Positions 1 to 7,506 are shown, counted from the stretch's first letter. The stretch is 38,713 bases of DNA from an uncultured Lachnospiraceae bacterium (GCA_910585075.1 CAJUED010000039.1:1-38713), one strand, 5' to 3'. The notes: generated from the letters alone by a model not told the origin. A program made the numbers and translations.

Positions 1-68
1 TCGTACAGGACTTTCTCATGTATAAATAGTTTGCAATAACTATTACAAAAGAAAGTGACGCTGTACGA
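1..68. repeat. Nested inverted repeat at the left window edge
   Basis: Three nested arms pair around one centre: TCGTACAG (1-8) with CTGTACGA (61-68), ACTTTC (10-15) with GAAAGT (51-56), and AATAGTT (25-31) with AACTATT (38-44). The outer arm starts at base 1, so the structure may extend beyond the window. This could be the end of a mobile element or a folded RNA terminus. No gene is attached to it here, and 69-146 shows nothing recognisable. Confidence 0.45.
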
Positions 69-146
69 TAAACTTATCATCTTATTTCGGCTGTTAAAAA
101 TCGTAATTAAATTATCATCTCAACAAATTTAACCAAACAAGTACAT

Positions 147-314
147 CTACTGCCTGATATCCACATACCCGAGAGCGAGAGAACTCTCGCTAAATTCATA
201 GCTTCCGCCAAATGTATCAAGATTCAGATACAGATAACCCAATTCTTCCTCCGGCACAATCGTTTTGCCGGAAAAGTTGAAACTTTCCATAAAGGTGCTG
301 ACAATCCTCTGCGT
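147..314 (-). pseudogene. Open fragment with a flavodoxin-like piece
   Basis: A stop-free minus-strand stretch of 55 codons follows an in-frame TAA (315-317) and ends at TAG (147-149). It has no plausible start codon or ribosome site. Its first part contains ESFNFSGKTIVP, which resembles the C-terminal strand region of clostridial flavodoxins. The rest (LGYLYLNLDTFGG and onward) does not continue as a flavodoxin. It is best read as a decayed gene tail, possibly joined to unrelated DNA. Identification is tentative. Confidence 0.3.
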
Positions 315-332
315 TTATCTAAAATTTTTTAA

Positions 333-548
333 TCACCCAATACCAAATTTTTTGAAAATACAATTTAATTCCTCTTTACTAATTTTTCCTGCCAAGTAAT
401 AAGCTTTTACACTAGCCTCTACCGCCTCAAAAACAGTATCAAACATAAACCAGTCTCCCGCATTATAATATTCCTGCAATTCTTTAAAATCACATTGCAG
501 TCTATCCGGCAGATTATTGCCCAAAATAACATTTTCATCTATATACAT
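333..548 (-). CDS. Small acidic protein of unknown function
   Basis: The gene encodes 71 residues with no signal peptide or membrane segment. The centre is rich in aromatic and acidic residues (YYNAGDWFMFDTVFEAVEAS) and is probably helical. The start is supported by TAGGAG about 11 bases upstream of ATG. It lies 39 bases downstream of the broken HipA-like gene on the same strand, so it was probably its operon partner. I recall similar small ORFs beside HipA-like genes in Clostridia, but assign no function. It looks intact although its neighbour is not. Base composition is AT-rich, like the rest of 1-4200. Confidence 0.6.
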   Translation of the reverse strand: MYIDENVILGNNLPDRLQCDFKELQEYYNAGDWFMFDTVFEAVEASVKAYYLAGKISKEELNCIFKKFGIG

Positions 549-587
549 TATTTTTATTATCTCCTAACTGTAAATTTTCTTCTTGCA

Positions 588-1386
588 CTATTTTGCACAC
601 TTTAACAGCACTTTTTCATATCGGTATTCAATAATTGATTTGAAAAATTTTTTCTGAACTTCAGATAATACGGATGTTTCTTCTATCATTGCCCGAATCT
701 TATCCATACTACTGCCTATTTTGGGAACTAATCTGTAAATAGATTCTGAGCATTCCTGATATTCCATGCTTTCCATTATATGATATGGATTCACACGTTT
801 TCCATGTAATTCAAATATGCATCTTCGGGCTTTGTATGCTTCTGCTTCCATCTTTTCGCAAAATAATTCCCCAGTTACTATTATTTCGATCTGTATTACC
901 AATCAGTGCATCTATTACAAACATATTCCAAAAATGCTCTTTTACCCCTTGAACACCCTGCAAAAACGGATGCTCCTGTATCGTCATCATAATTTCATAC
1001 AAATCTACACCAACACCGTTTGTTTCATTCCCATTTGAATCCAGAAAATGTGGTTCAAAAGTAACTTTTATCTTATCAAATTCATATAATCTGTCTCCAT
1101 CTTCCAGAAAATCTTCGCATGCCACTACAGTTTTTCCATTTCTGGTTCCTAAAATAGTTTTGTGAACATGTATACCGACAAACTCATATATCTTTGAGCC
1201 TATATATTCGCAGACCGGACTATTAGAATAACTCAAATTGATGTTCTTCATCTGTTGTTCTTTCAGATTCCCTGGAAACTTAAGAAGATAATCTTTTCCT
1301 TCATAAGTAATTCCCATTTTTCTTCCGGCTGTACCGCCGTACATTCTTTGATTCTGTTGAAAGTTATTAAAATCTATTAATTCCAA
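588..1386 (-). pseudogene. HipA-like kinase, broken by an internal deletion or frameshift
   Basis: The upstream part (1386 down to 811, 191 codons) matches HipA/CtkA-type Ser/Thr kinases. It has an N-terminal GGTAGRK and a KFPG lysine segment near residues 20-40, and the catalytic-loop motif IGNTDRNNSNWG near 160-175. That frame then stops. The family's C-terminal part continues in another frame (stop at 588), with FELHGKRVNPYHIM and a helical tail. The expected Asp-containing segment of the kinase (roughly VYDNGSSL in relatives) is missing between the two parts, so bases have probably been lost near 830-860. The start is a TTG with AGGTG 6 bases upstream. HipA-family kinases phosphorylate translation or signalling targets in toxin-antitoxin or effector settings; this copy should be inactive. 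Confidence 0.7.
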
Positions 1387-1502
1387 AACAACACCTCATT
1401 TCAGATTTCCCATACCAAAATTATAATTCTGTTACCATTATATCGCCTTTATTACCTTAATAATAGCACAAAATTACAAACAGTTCATTAAAATCCTACC
1501 CC

Positions 1503-1610
1503 GGCAGTGGTCCTATGGGATGACTATCTGCCATAGAATCCCATGGTACAGGAACGGTGCCAATAAAATAACCACTGCCTTTTTAATATAGAGGGTTGGC
1601 GGTTATTTTT
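1503..1610 (+). other. Structured element with two competing stems
   Basis: GGCAGTGGT (1503-1511) pairs perfectly with ACCACTGCC (1571-1579). Inside this, CCTATGGGAT (1512-1521) can pair with ATCCCATGG (1538-1546). The same 3' strand can instead pair downstream: AAAATAACC (1565-1573) with GGTTATTTT (1601-1609), plus GCC (1577-1579) with GGC (1598-1600). That second hairpin ends in a T tract and would be an intrinsic terminator. The two folds are mutually exclusive, as in attenuators. No intact gene follows on the plus strand, so function is unknown; it may also be a mobile-element end. Confidence 0.45.
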
Positions 1611-1626
1611 CTATTCAATGTATTGT

Positions 1627-1655
1627 TTGACGTTTACTAATAAACGTTTTATAAG
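1627..1655 (+). promoter_or_regulatory. Orphan promoter with palindrome in its spacer
   Basis: TTGACG (1627-1632) and TATAAG (1650-1655) are separated by exactly 17 bases. The spacer contains the inverted repeat ACGTTTA-CTAA-TAAACGT (1630-1647), the usual arrangement of a repressor operator. No intact plus-strand gene follows before 2169, so this may be what remains of a lost regulated gene. Confidence 0.4.
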
Positions 1656-2169
1656 ACACAATATATTATAAAACAACATACAAATCAACCCTAAAATCTA
1701 CTATCTTTTACACAAGCAGACTATTTGAATATTCCGGTTTCGTGTCCCTGCTGTCCGGCGATAGGAAGCCAATTGGTCAGCTTGGATTGGCTTCCATAGA
1801 CCGGCATGGTACGTAAAGACCCGTAGCACGCTGCAAGCACCGCAAAGCGGCTTCGGGCTTGACAAGAACTCCATTTCTGATGCAAGGTAATCAATGACAG
1901 TTTCCGTGTCCGGAACACTGGTTTCCGAAATTCCGGAATAGCGGTTTCTCGAAGCAGGAATATTCAACTATTCTCATCCCAAAGCGTCCATACCCTCTTA
2001 TGTCAAGTTATTTTAAGGTTGAGAATACCCCTCTCTTCTCCAAAAACAACCTGGCTTCCTCATGTTGAAAGAGGATTATGTTATTTTTTATTGAAATCCT
2101 CATTTATTTATGCTAACAGAACATTATAGTAGCAAAAATAATACTAGAAATGAATAACATCATTATCAT

Positions 2170-3420
2170 CTATCCATTTCTAACTTCCTTAGCATATCTC
2201 TCAAATTCTTCTCCATTTAGCTGCAATACAAAATGATAACAGTTTATAACAGAATTGTCTTGCAAATTTTTTATTGTTGTATGGAGCATATATTCCCTTT
2301 CCTTATCTACTTGAAGAATATGTAGGTTTTCTTTTTCACGCTCAATATAATTGCTCATCGCTTCAATTACGTCTGCCAGTCCTCTATTCTTGTTAATTGT
2401 TATTGTTATCCCCAGCTTAACATGTATGTTCATATATCCTAACAGCTGTTTTATTTCATTAAAATGTGCATTGTACATTTTACTCTCTATAACAGCAATA
2501 TTATCATATCCTCTATTATTATTTCGAAATAAAATCATGTCAGCCTTTCCAATTTCTACACTAGAGAAGCCCAATAATTCCTCTCGCTCAATCTGTATAT
2601 CTCTATTAAGGATAAGAAGCCTTTTCAACATATATTCTATATAATTACTAATCTGATTTTCACTCAATTCCTGTATTTCGCGTGTCCGATTGCACAGCAG
2701 TTTTATAACGCTATCTATTTCCTGAACTATAAATTGCTCATCCGGCAGATTTAAATCTTTGCTTTCCTTAACTACCTTGTAATATTCCTCTTTAACTGGT
2801 CTTGAAGCCAATTCCAGAATCCCGGAAATATCATGCGGTTGCCATTCTTTATTTTTAAGTTTTTCAATACAAGACATGATGATTCCGTCACAAATATCAA
2901 CATCCAAAGCTAGTTCATCAAAAACAACATCATAGAAAATATCTTCACTTTGTAAAAATCTAATAAAATGAATAGGATGTTCTTCATCCTCAATTACCTC
3001 TTCTGCAAGTTTACTATTATACTCATAATTTTTTGCTTTATATATTTCTTTTACCAGTTCCACATTCATGGGAGAGAAAGTTTCCTCAAAACTGTTTTCT
3101 TCTGTTTCATTTATAAATTCTATTTCACCTGTAATAATATGGAATAGAACATATTTATATAATGGTCGAATATTTGTATAGATAATTTCCGACTCTAAAA
3201 TATCTTTAATATCCAAAATGATATGTTTACATAATTCAAAGTTATCTTCCACAAAATTTCTCGGAAAGCAGTTCAGCAAATAATCCTCATCCCAACCACT
3301 GTCATCTCCAATATCAATAAATAAATCAACCAATTCTATCATTCTATTATTAAACCAACGCAAAATCTCATAGTCTAATTCTTCATTACCTGTTTTGTCT
3401 AATCCATCACCTTCATACAT
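2170..3420 (-). CDS. Putative PD-(D/E)XK nuclease-fold protein
   Basis: A 416-residue soluble protein. Residues 1-250 are acidic and helix-rich with no recognised domain. Residues 285-345 carry the PD-(D/E)XK core: GKADMIL with Asp294, then AVIESKM with Glu312 and Lys314, then a Gln325 helix (EIKQLLGYM) and a following strand (LGITITI). Spacing and order match restriction-like endonucleases. The start is supported by AGGGG about 11 bases upstream. It stands alone between decayed DNA, next to the stub of another PD-(D/E)XK protein, in strongly AT-rich sequence, which suggests horizontal acquisition. A defence or DNA-repair role is possible, but substrate and partner cannot be read from the sequence. 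Confidence 0.6.
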   Translation of the reverse strand: MYEGDGLDKTGNEELDYEILRWFNNRMIELVDLFIDIGDDSGWDEDYLLNCFPRNFVEDNFELCKHIILDIKDILESEIIYTNIRPLYKYVLFHIITGEIEFINETEENSFEETFSPMNVELVKEIYKAKNYEYNSKLAEEVIEDEEHPIHFIRFLQSEDIFYDVVFDELALDVDICDGIIMSCIEKLKNKEWQPHDISGILELASRPVKEEYYKVVKESKDLNLPDEQFIVQEIDSVIKLLCNRTREIQELSENQISNYIEYMLKRLLILNRDIQIEREELLGFSSVEIGKADMILFRNNNRGYDNIAVIESKMYNAHFNEIKQLLGYMNIHVKLGITITINKNRGLADVIEAMSNYIEREKENLHILQVDKEREYMLHTTIKNLQDNSVINCYHFVLQLNGEEFERYAKEVRNG

Positions 3421-3533
3421 ATATAATACTATCCCCTATTCGTTTATCTCATATACCTATTTCATATTCCATCTTTCGACATGCATACCGTTCTTTTCTA
3501 CTGCAGATATTATCTCATCAAAAGATACCGGTA

Positions 3534-3740
3534 TCATCCTATCAACACAATCTTCCCCTCAAAAGCAAACCCATAATGCCGAATCTGCTCCCCAGAGATT
3601 AAGCTAGCTTCCAATTCCGCATCATAGACTTTCTCTTCTATCTGTCGAAATGCCACTGTCACAGCATCAGCCAATGTCTCCTCATCCTCCGAATTTTGCA
3701 CTTTGAATTCCAGCACAAAGGCTGGAGCACCGTTCAGATA
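3534..3740 (-). pseudogene. C-terminal stub of a DUF1703 (AAA-ATPase-like, PD-(D/E)XK) protein
   Basis: These 68 residues contain AFVLEFKV, a long helix with TLADAV and QIEEKVYDAEL, and the ending IRHYGFAFEGKIVLIG. This is characteristic of the C-terminus of the large DUF1703 family, which combines an N-terminal AAA-ATPase-like domain with a C-terminal PD-(D/E)XK nuclease domain. Intact members have more than 500 residues. Here an in-frame TGA (3741-3743) lies just before the conserved part and the ATPase domain is absent. The LEFK segment supplies the E-x-K of the nuclease motif, but the upstream Asp strand is lost, so activity is not expected. Confidence 0.75.
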
Positions 3741-4236
3741 TCATGTCAAAGGCATTCATTTTAATACATACCACAGGCATTGGCTGCAATCAAAAAAACA
3801 AAAGAAACAGCCTGTTTGTTCAAGAAATTTCTTTTCCCTTTTAGTCATTGCGTTTAACGGGTCAAACAGAGAAACTACTGCTTTTCCAATCGATTTTGAG
3901 CAAACGACATAAGATGGCCTATGCAAAGAAGCCCGTACAGGAATTAAAATCTGGCAATGGGAAATTGCATGAGTTAATCGAGTTGGATGATGAGTGAAAA
4001 AATGGGCGAATCTATATCGCACATTGCAAGGGCCACTATAGTGACAAATAGTCTGCCCGCCACTTACAACGCAAAGAATCCCCTATCCTAAAATCACACA
4101 CGTTCATACTTGCACCTCCATGTTTTCTCCGACACACATGCTCATGAAAAGTACGGTACAAGTATCGGATGCACACATGCGGACAAGCCGCATGGCGCGT
4201 GCACGCTCAGCGCAGTAAATGCGCAGAGCTGTTGCC
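3741..4236. other. Decayed intergenic stretch before folA
   Basis: No intact gene is visible. Two short frames remain. A 27-codon plus-strand frame (3914-3997) begins MAYAKKPVQELKSG but has no ribosome site. A 23-codon minus-strand frame (start 4107, stop 4036) begins MNVCDFRIGDSLRCKW and has a good GGAGG 7 bases upstream, so it may be the truncated 5' end of a lost gene. A hairpin CATGCGG-acaag-CCGCATG lies at 4176-4194, downstream of folA, and may end its transcript. Confidence 0.4.
4205..4229. repeat. Short palindromic repeat, GCGCAGTAAATGCGC family, copy 1
   Basis: The arms are GCTC-A-GCGCA and TGCGC-A-GAGC around the loop GTAAA, with one A-A mismatch. The site is 8 bases downstream of folA. 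A second copy at 22193-22217, downstream of patB, has identical core bases but one swapped arm pair (GGTC with GACC), so pairing is preserved. Confidence 0.65.
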
Positions 4237-4728
4237 TTAGACTTTCTTTTCATACTTTAAAAAATGATACGTAATATCAAAGTAAGTCTGCTCCTCGCTG
4301 TCCGCCGTAATCTTCCACTCAGGCATTTCATCCAGGTTAGGAAAATAAGCATCCGCCGCATAGGCATGGTCAATCTTCGTCACATGGGCCACATTGCAGT
4401 AAGGAAGGAGCTGCCTATACACGCTCTCCCCTCCCACCACATACACATCTTCCGTATCATATTTCTTCAATTCCTCAAGCAGCTCCTCCGTGCTGTGAAC
4501 CACCAGGGCGTCCTTCACCTTATATGCCGGATTGGTTGACATAATAATGTTCGTCCTGTTTTTCAGGGGAAGCCCCTGTGGAAATGTCTCCAAGGTTTTT
4601 CTTCCCAGCACCACCACCTTGCCGGAGGTCTCCTGTCTGAAAAATTTATGGTCCGCCGGGATGGTAATGAGCAGCTCATTGTTATTCCCAATGGCCCAGT
4701 TTTCGTCTACTGCCACTATCAAATTCAT
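4237..4728 (-). CDS. folA: Dihydrofolate reductase
   Basis: A 163-residue cytoplasmic enzyme reducing dihydrofolate to tetrahydrofolate with NADPH, needed to recycle the dihydrofolate made by thymidylate synthase. Family motifs in order: N-terminal MNLIVAVDENWAIGNNNELL, the substrate-binding acid Asp26 in IPADHKFFR, VVLGRKTLETFP (cofactor-binding GRKT), and VYVVGGESVYRQLLP near residues 95-110. The C-terminal strand TYHFLKYEKK is complete and length is normal. AGGAG lies about 9 bases before ATG. It sits 47 bases downstream of thyA on the same strand and is almost certainly co-transcribed with it. The usual symbol is folA (also dfrA/dhfR). Confidence 0.97.
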   Translation of the reverse strand: MNLIVAVDENWAIGNNNELLITIPADHKFFRQETSGKVVVLGRKTLETFPQGLPLKNRTNIIMSTNPAYKVKDALVVHSTEELLEELKKYDTEDVYVVGGESVYRQLLPYCNVAHVTKIDHAYAADAYFPNLDEMPEWKITADSEEQTYFDITYHFLKYEKKV

Positions 4729-4775
4729 AAATTGTAAGCTCCTTTTCTTTCAATCCTAATCACATAGCTGTTACA

Positions 4776-5624
4776 TTAGATCGCAACCGGAATGTCTTTA
4801 ATCTGCTCCCCTGTCACATAATTTTCCACCCTCACATCATCCCTTGTAAACCGGTAAAAATCCTTCACCTCAGGATTCAGGTAAAAAGCCGGGGCCGGGT
4901 AAGGTTCCCGCGCAATCAACTCTCTTATCATGGGCACATGCCTGTCGTAAATATGGGCATCCGCAATCACATGCACAAGCTCACCCACCTGCATGTCGCA
5001 TACCTGGGCCAGCATATGCACCAGCACAGCATACTGCACCACATTCCAGTTGTTGGCGGTGAGCACATCCTGGGAGCGCTGGTTTAAAACCGCATTTAAG
5101 GTAAGCTTCTCCTCTCCCTTTTTCTGTGTCACGTTGAAAGTCATGCTGTAAGCGCAGGGGTACAGGTTCATTTCATGTAAATCCTGATGTACATAAATGT
5201 TGGTCATAATGCGGCGGCTGAAAGGATTGTTTTTTAGGTCATAAATCACCCTGTCCACCTGGTCCATCATTCCTTCCTTGTACTGATGCTTCACTCCCAT
5301 CTGGTAGCCGTAGGCCTTGCCGATAGAGCCATCCTCATCCGCCCACTCGTCCCAGATATGGCTGTTTAAATCTTTAATATTATTGGATTTTTTCTGCCAG
5401 ATCCACAGCATCTCATCCGTTGCACTCTTTAAGGCTGTCCGCCGCAGAGTCATGATGGGAAATTCCTTCGACAAATCATACCGGTTCACCACCCCAAACT
5501 TCTTGATGGTGTAGGCCGCCGAACCGTCCTCCCAGTGAGGACGCACCTTCTCCCCCTCTGTGCTTGTCCCATTCTCCAAAATGTCCTTACACATTCTGAT
5601 AAATATCTCATCTGCCTGACTCAT
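4776..5624 (-). CDS. thyA: Thymidylate synthase (ThyA type)
   Basis: From the preferred start (MSQADEIF, AAAGG about 9 bases upstream) it has 282 residues; in-frame starts up to 5660 add 12 unlikely residues. It converts dUMP and methylene-tetrahydrofolate to dTMP and dihydrofolate. Visible motifs are NPFSRRIM (arginines binding phosphate), the catalytic Cys157 in NLYPCAYSMTFNV, NQRSQDVLTANNWNVVQYAV, and HIYDRHV. The segment after the cysteine differs from the textbook PPCH (here PCAY), and RSQDV replaces the common RSxDxxLGLPFN, placing it in a divergent ThyA subgroup. It is the first gene of a thyA-folA pair, a functional coupling because ThyA consumes reduced folate. Confidence 0.93.
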   Translation of the reverse strand: MSQADEIFIRMCKDILENGTSTEGEKVRPHWEDGSAAYTIKKFGVVNRYDLSKEFPIMTLRRTALKSATDEMLWIWQKKSNNIKDLNSHIWDEWADEDGSIGKAYGYQMGVKHQYKEGMMDQVDRVIYDLKNNPFSRRIMTNIYVHQDLHEMNLYPCAYSMTFNVTQKKGEEKLTLNAVLNQRSQDVLTANNWNVVQYAVLVHMLAQVCDMQVGELVHVIADAHIYDRHVPMIRELIAREPYPAPAFYLNPEVKDFYRFTRDDVRVENYVTGEQIKDIPVAI

Positions 5625-5655
5625 AATCACCATTCCTTTCTCTATCATTAACAAC

Positions 5656-5693
5656 ATCAAACACTGCCACGCTTCGCGAGCCAGCTTATTGAT
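5656..5693 (+). repeat. Dispersed repeat, CTTATTGAT family, copy 1
   Basis: The block begins ATCAAACACTGCCACG and ends GAGCCAGCTTATTGAT. A near-identical copy lies inverted at 30698-30735, and diverged copies at 13802-13872 and 13953-13978. All copies are intergenic. The one here lies upstream of thyA. Confidence 0.6.
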
Positions 5694-5715
5694 TAGAAAT
5701 TTGTCCTCACTCGTG

Positions 5716-5753
5716 AATCATATTCTTATAGAATGCGCAGTTTATGCGCATTC
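5716..5753 (+). repeat. Palindromic repeat with GCGCAGTTTATGCGC core
   Basis: ATCATATTCTTATA is followed by GAATGCGCA-gttta-TGCGCATTC, a perfect 9-bp stem (5731-5753). A second copy with the same left flank (ATCATATTCTCACA) lies at 33546-33580. The core resembles the repeats at 4205 and 22193 with TT in place of AA. Position is between thyA and the metallo-beta-lactamase gene. Confidence 0.6.
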
Positions 5754-5824
5754 CTAAGCCATAAGCAGTAACAAAAATTTCTTTTTCGCTTCTGCAAAAG
5801 CTTGCGCATATGGCTTTTAGCAGG

Positions 5825-5858
5825 AAATGGCGGCGCTTTTTCGCACGCGCCGCCATTT
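5825..5858. terminator. Strong G+C hairpin, probable terminator between the MBL gene and thyA
   Basis: AAATGGCGGCGC (5825-5836) pairs perfectly with GCGCCGCCATTT (5847-5858), a 12-bp stem with a 10-base loop. A T5 run follows on the plus strand and only TTT on the minus strand. It lies 50 bases after the MBL-fold gene's stop codon, so it most likely ends that minus-strand transcript, though the better T tract is on the other side. Confidence 0.6.
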
Positions 5859-5907
5859 TTGTACAGCATCATTTCAACTATCAGCTTTTTCCCACACTTT
5901 ATTGCCT

Positions 5908-7506
5908 TTACGCATCCCACTTATCGCAAAGCGAGTTCACCTGGTCTGCAAACTTCGCCAAATCCTTATTTGCCCTGCCTTCATTTTTATGAATAACCGC
6001 AAGCAGCCTTTGTCCCGCCGCCAGCAGACGTGCAAATACATCGGATACGGTCCTTGCCCTTTTCTTGATGGGAATCGGCTCCGCTTCGTATTCCAGTTTA
6101 TCGGTTATCAGATTAAACACCGTGCCGCTGTAAGGCGCATAAGCCTTGATTTTGTGCTCCATACGAAGGCACTCTGTAAATACCTTGCAAACCGTATCTT
6201 CCCCGTGAACTACAAAAACCCGCCGGGGCTTTTCCTCAAAGCCTTCAATCCACTCAATCAACCCGTTTTTATCCGCATGGCCTGACATTCCCGCAAGTCC
6301 CTTTATGGATGCCCGCACATCAATGGTCTCTCCAAAGAGCTTCACTTCCTTCATTCCCTCAACCAAAGCCCTTCCCAAGGTGCCCACAGCCTGATATCCC
6401 ACGAAAAGGATGGTACATTCAGGCCGCCAGAGATTGTGCTTTAAATGGTGGCGGATTCTTCCCGCCTCGCACATGCCTGAGGCGGATATGATAACCTTGG
6501 GCGTGTTCTCAAAGTTGATTGCCTTGGATTCCTCACTGGTAATGGAAAGGCTGAGGCCCGGGAAGGAAAGAGGGTTGATGCCGGCCATCACCATCTCCAA
6601 AGCCTCCTCGTCAAAGCATTCCATTTCATTCTGATGGAAAATATTGGTGGCGTCCACCGCCAAGGGACTGTCCACATAAACTGGAAAATCCTCATGCCCC
6701 TTTACCAGCCTGCCCATCTTAATTTTCCGCAGAAAATACAGCATTTCCTGGGTTCTGCCCACAGCAAAGGAGGGAATCACCACATTGCCTCCCTTGTCAA
6801 AGGTTTCCTTCAAAATCTTAGTCAGTTCCGTCACATAATCGGGATGGTCACCGGGATGGAATCTGTCCCCATAGGTGGACTCCATAACCACATAATCCGC
6901 GCTTTTGGTCAGGCTGGGATCTTTGATCAAAGGCTGATTTTTGTTTCCGATATCGCCGGAAAATACAATCTTGCGGGTTACATCCTCCTCTGTGGCCCAC
7001 ACCTCGATACTGGAGGAACCTAAGAGGTGCCCCACGTCCGTAAACCTTATCTTAATGCCCTCGCAGAGCTCAATCTCCTTTCCGTAATCGCAGGGCACGA
7101 TCCGCCTGATGGCCGCATCCGCATCCTCCATAGTGTAGACAGGCTCGTGAGGGGTTACTTCCGCGCTTCTTTTGGCCTTGCGGTTTTTCCACTCCGCCTC
7201 CTGCATCTGGATGTGAGCACAGTCACGAAGCATGATACTGCACAAATCGGCCGTTGCCTTGGTGGCATAAATTTTCCCCCTAAATCCTCTTGCGGACAAA
7301 AGAGGAATCATACCTGAGTGATCCACGTGGGCATGGGTAAGGAGCACATAGTCAATCAAGGCTTCCTGTACCGGCAGCTCACTGTTCTCAAACACATTAA
7401 TCCCCTGCTCCATTCCGTAATCCACCAGTATGTGTTTGCCGCAGGCATTCAGATAATGGCAGCTTCCGGTTACCTCATGGGCAGCCCCAATAAAAATCAG
7501 TTTCAT
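5908..7506 (-). CDS. Beta-CASP metallo-beta-lactamase-fold ribonuclease
   Basis: The preferred start at MKLIFIGAAHEVTGSCH (7506) gives 532 residues and has GGGGAAGG just upstream; a longer in-frame start at 7596 adds 30 unlikely residues. The MBL core has the metal motif THAHVDH (His58, His60, Asp62, His63), a later histidine in DVGHLLGSSS, and an aspartate in FSGDIGN. The beta-CASP part follows with PSFAVGRTQEML, then ASGMCEAGRIRHHL, SGHADKNGL and VVHGEDTV of the RMMBL segment. These domains define the RNA-processing nucleases related to CPSF73/YSH1-type bacterial proteins. A 70-residue basic tail (PIKKRARTVSDVFARLL) is added at the C-terminus. It is probably cytoplasmic and acts on RNA; the exact substrate is unknown. 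Confidence 0.9.
   Translation of the reverse strand: MKLIFIGAAHEVTGSCHYLNACGKHILVDYGMEQGINVFENSELPVQEALIDYVLLTHAHVDHSGMIPLLSARGFRGKIYATKATADLCSIMLRDCAHIQMQEAEWKNRKAKRSAEVTPHEPVYTMEDADAAIRRIVPCDYGKEIELCEGIKIRFTDVGHLLGSSSIEVWATEEDVTRKIVFSGDIGNKNQPLIKDPSLTKSADYVVMESTYGDRFHPGDHPDYVTELTKILKETFDKGGNVVIPSFAVGRTQEMLYFLRKIKMGRLVKGHEDFPVYVDSPLAVDATNIFHQNEMECFDEEALEMVMAGINPLSFPGLSLSITSEESKAINFENTPKVIISASGMCEAGRIRHHLKHNLWRPECTILFVGYQAVGTLGRALVEGMKEVKLFGETIDVRASIKGLAGMSGHADKNGLIEWIEGFEEKPRRVFVVHGEDTVCKVFTECLRMEHKIKAYAPYSGTVFNLITDKLEYEAEPIPIKKRARTVSDVFARLLAAGQRLLAVIHKNEGRANKDLAKFADQVNSLCDKWDA

Larger units (their letters stand above)
1387..2169. other. Gene-poor AT-rich intergenic stretch
   Basis: No convincing gene is present in these roughly 780 bases. 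The two overlapping minus-strand open frames in 1701-1967 have no recognisable domain or ribosome site and appear non-coding. The stretch holds the structured element at 1503-1610, a promoter-like site at 1627-1655 and a perfect 10-bp inverted repeat, GGAAGCCAAT (1764-1773) with ATTGGCTTCC (1786-1795). Composition changes sharply: 1740-1950 is clearly richer in G+C than its surroundings, suggesting a patch of different origin. Confidence 0.5.

Noticed and set aside
1503..1610. A T-box or known metabolite riboswitch
   Set aside because: No T-box sequence (such as GGGTGGNACCGCG) or other remembered consensus is present, and no gene follows.
1701..1967. Two overlapping minus-strand frames of 88 and 65 codons
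   Set aside because: No domain, no ribosome site, odd composition, and a 10-bp inverted repeat runs through both. Treated as non-coding.
3914..3997. 27-codon plus-strand frame MAYAKKPVQELKSG...
   Set aside because: No ribosome site and no recognisable family; kept only as a note in the intergenic entry.
3703..4022. Longer open frames on both strands before folA
   Set aside because: Sequences are unlike proteins (His/Phe/Cys-rich runs), have no start signals and lie in decayed DNA.
4776..5660. Start of ThyA at the first in-frame codon (5660)
   Set aside because: The added MMLLMIEKGMVI is not ThyA-like, and the ribosome site lies inside it.
5827..6285. Plus-strand open frame opposite the MBL gene end
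   Set aside because: It is antisense to the well-supported metallo-beta-lactamase gene and passes through the terminator hairpin.
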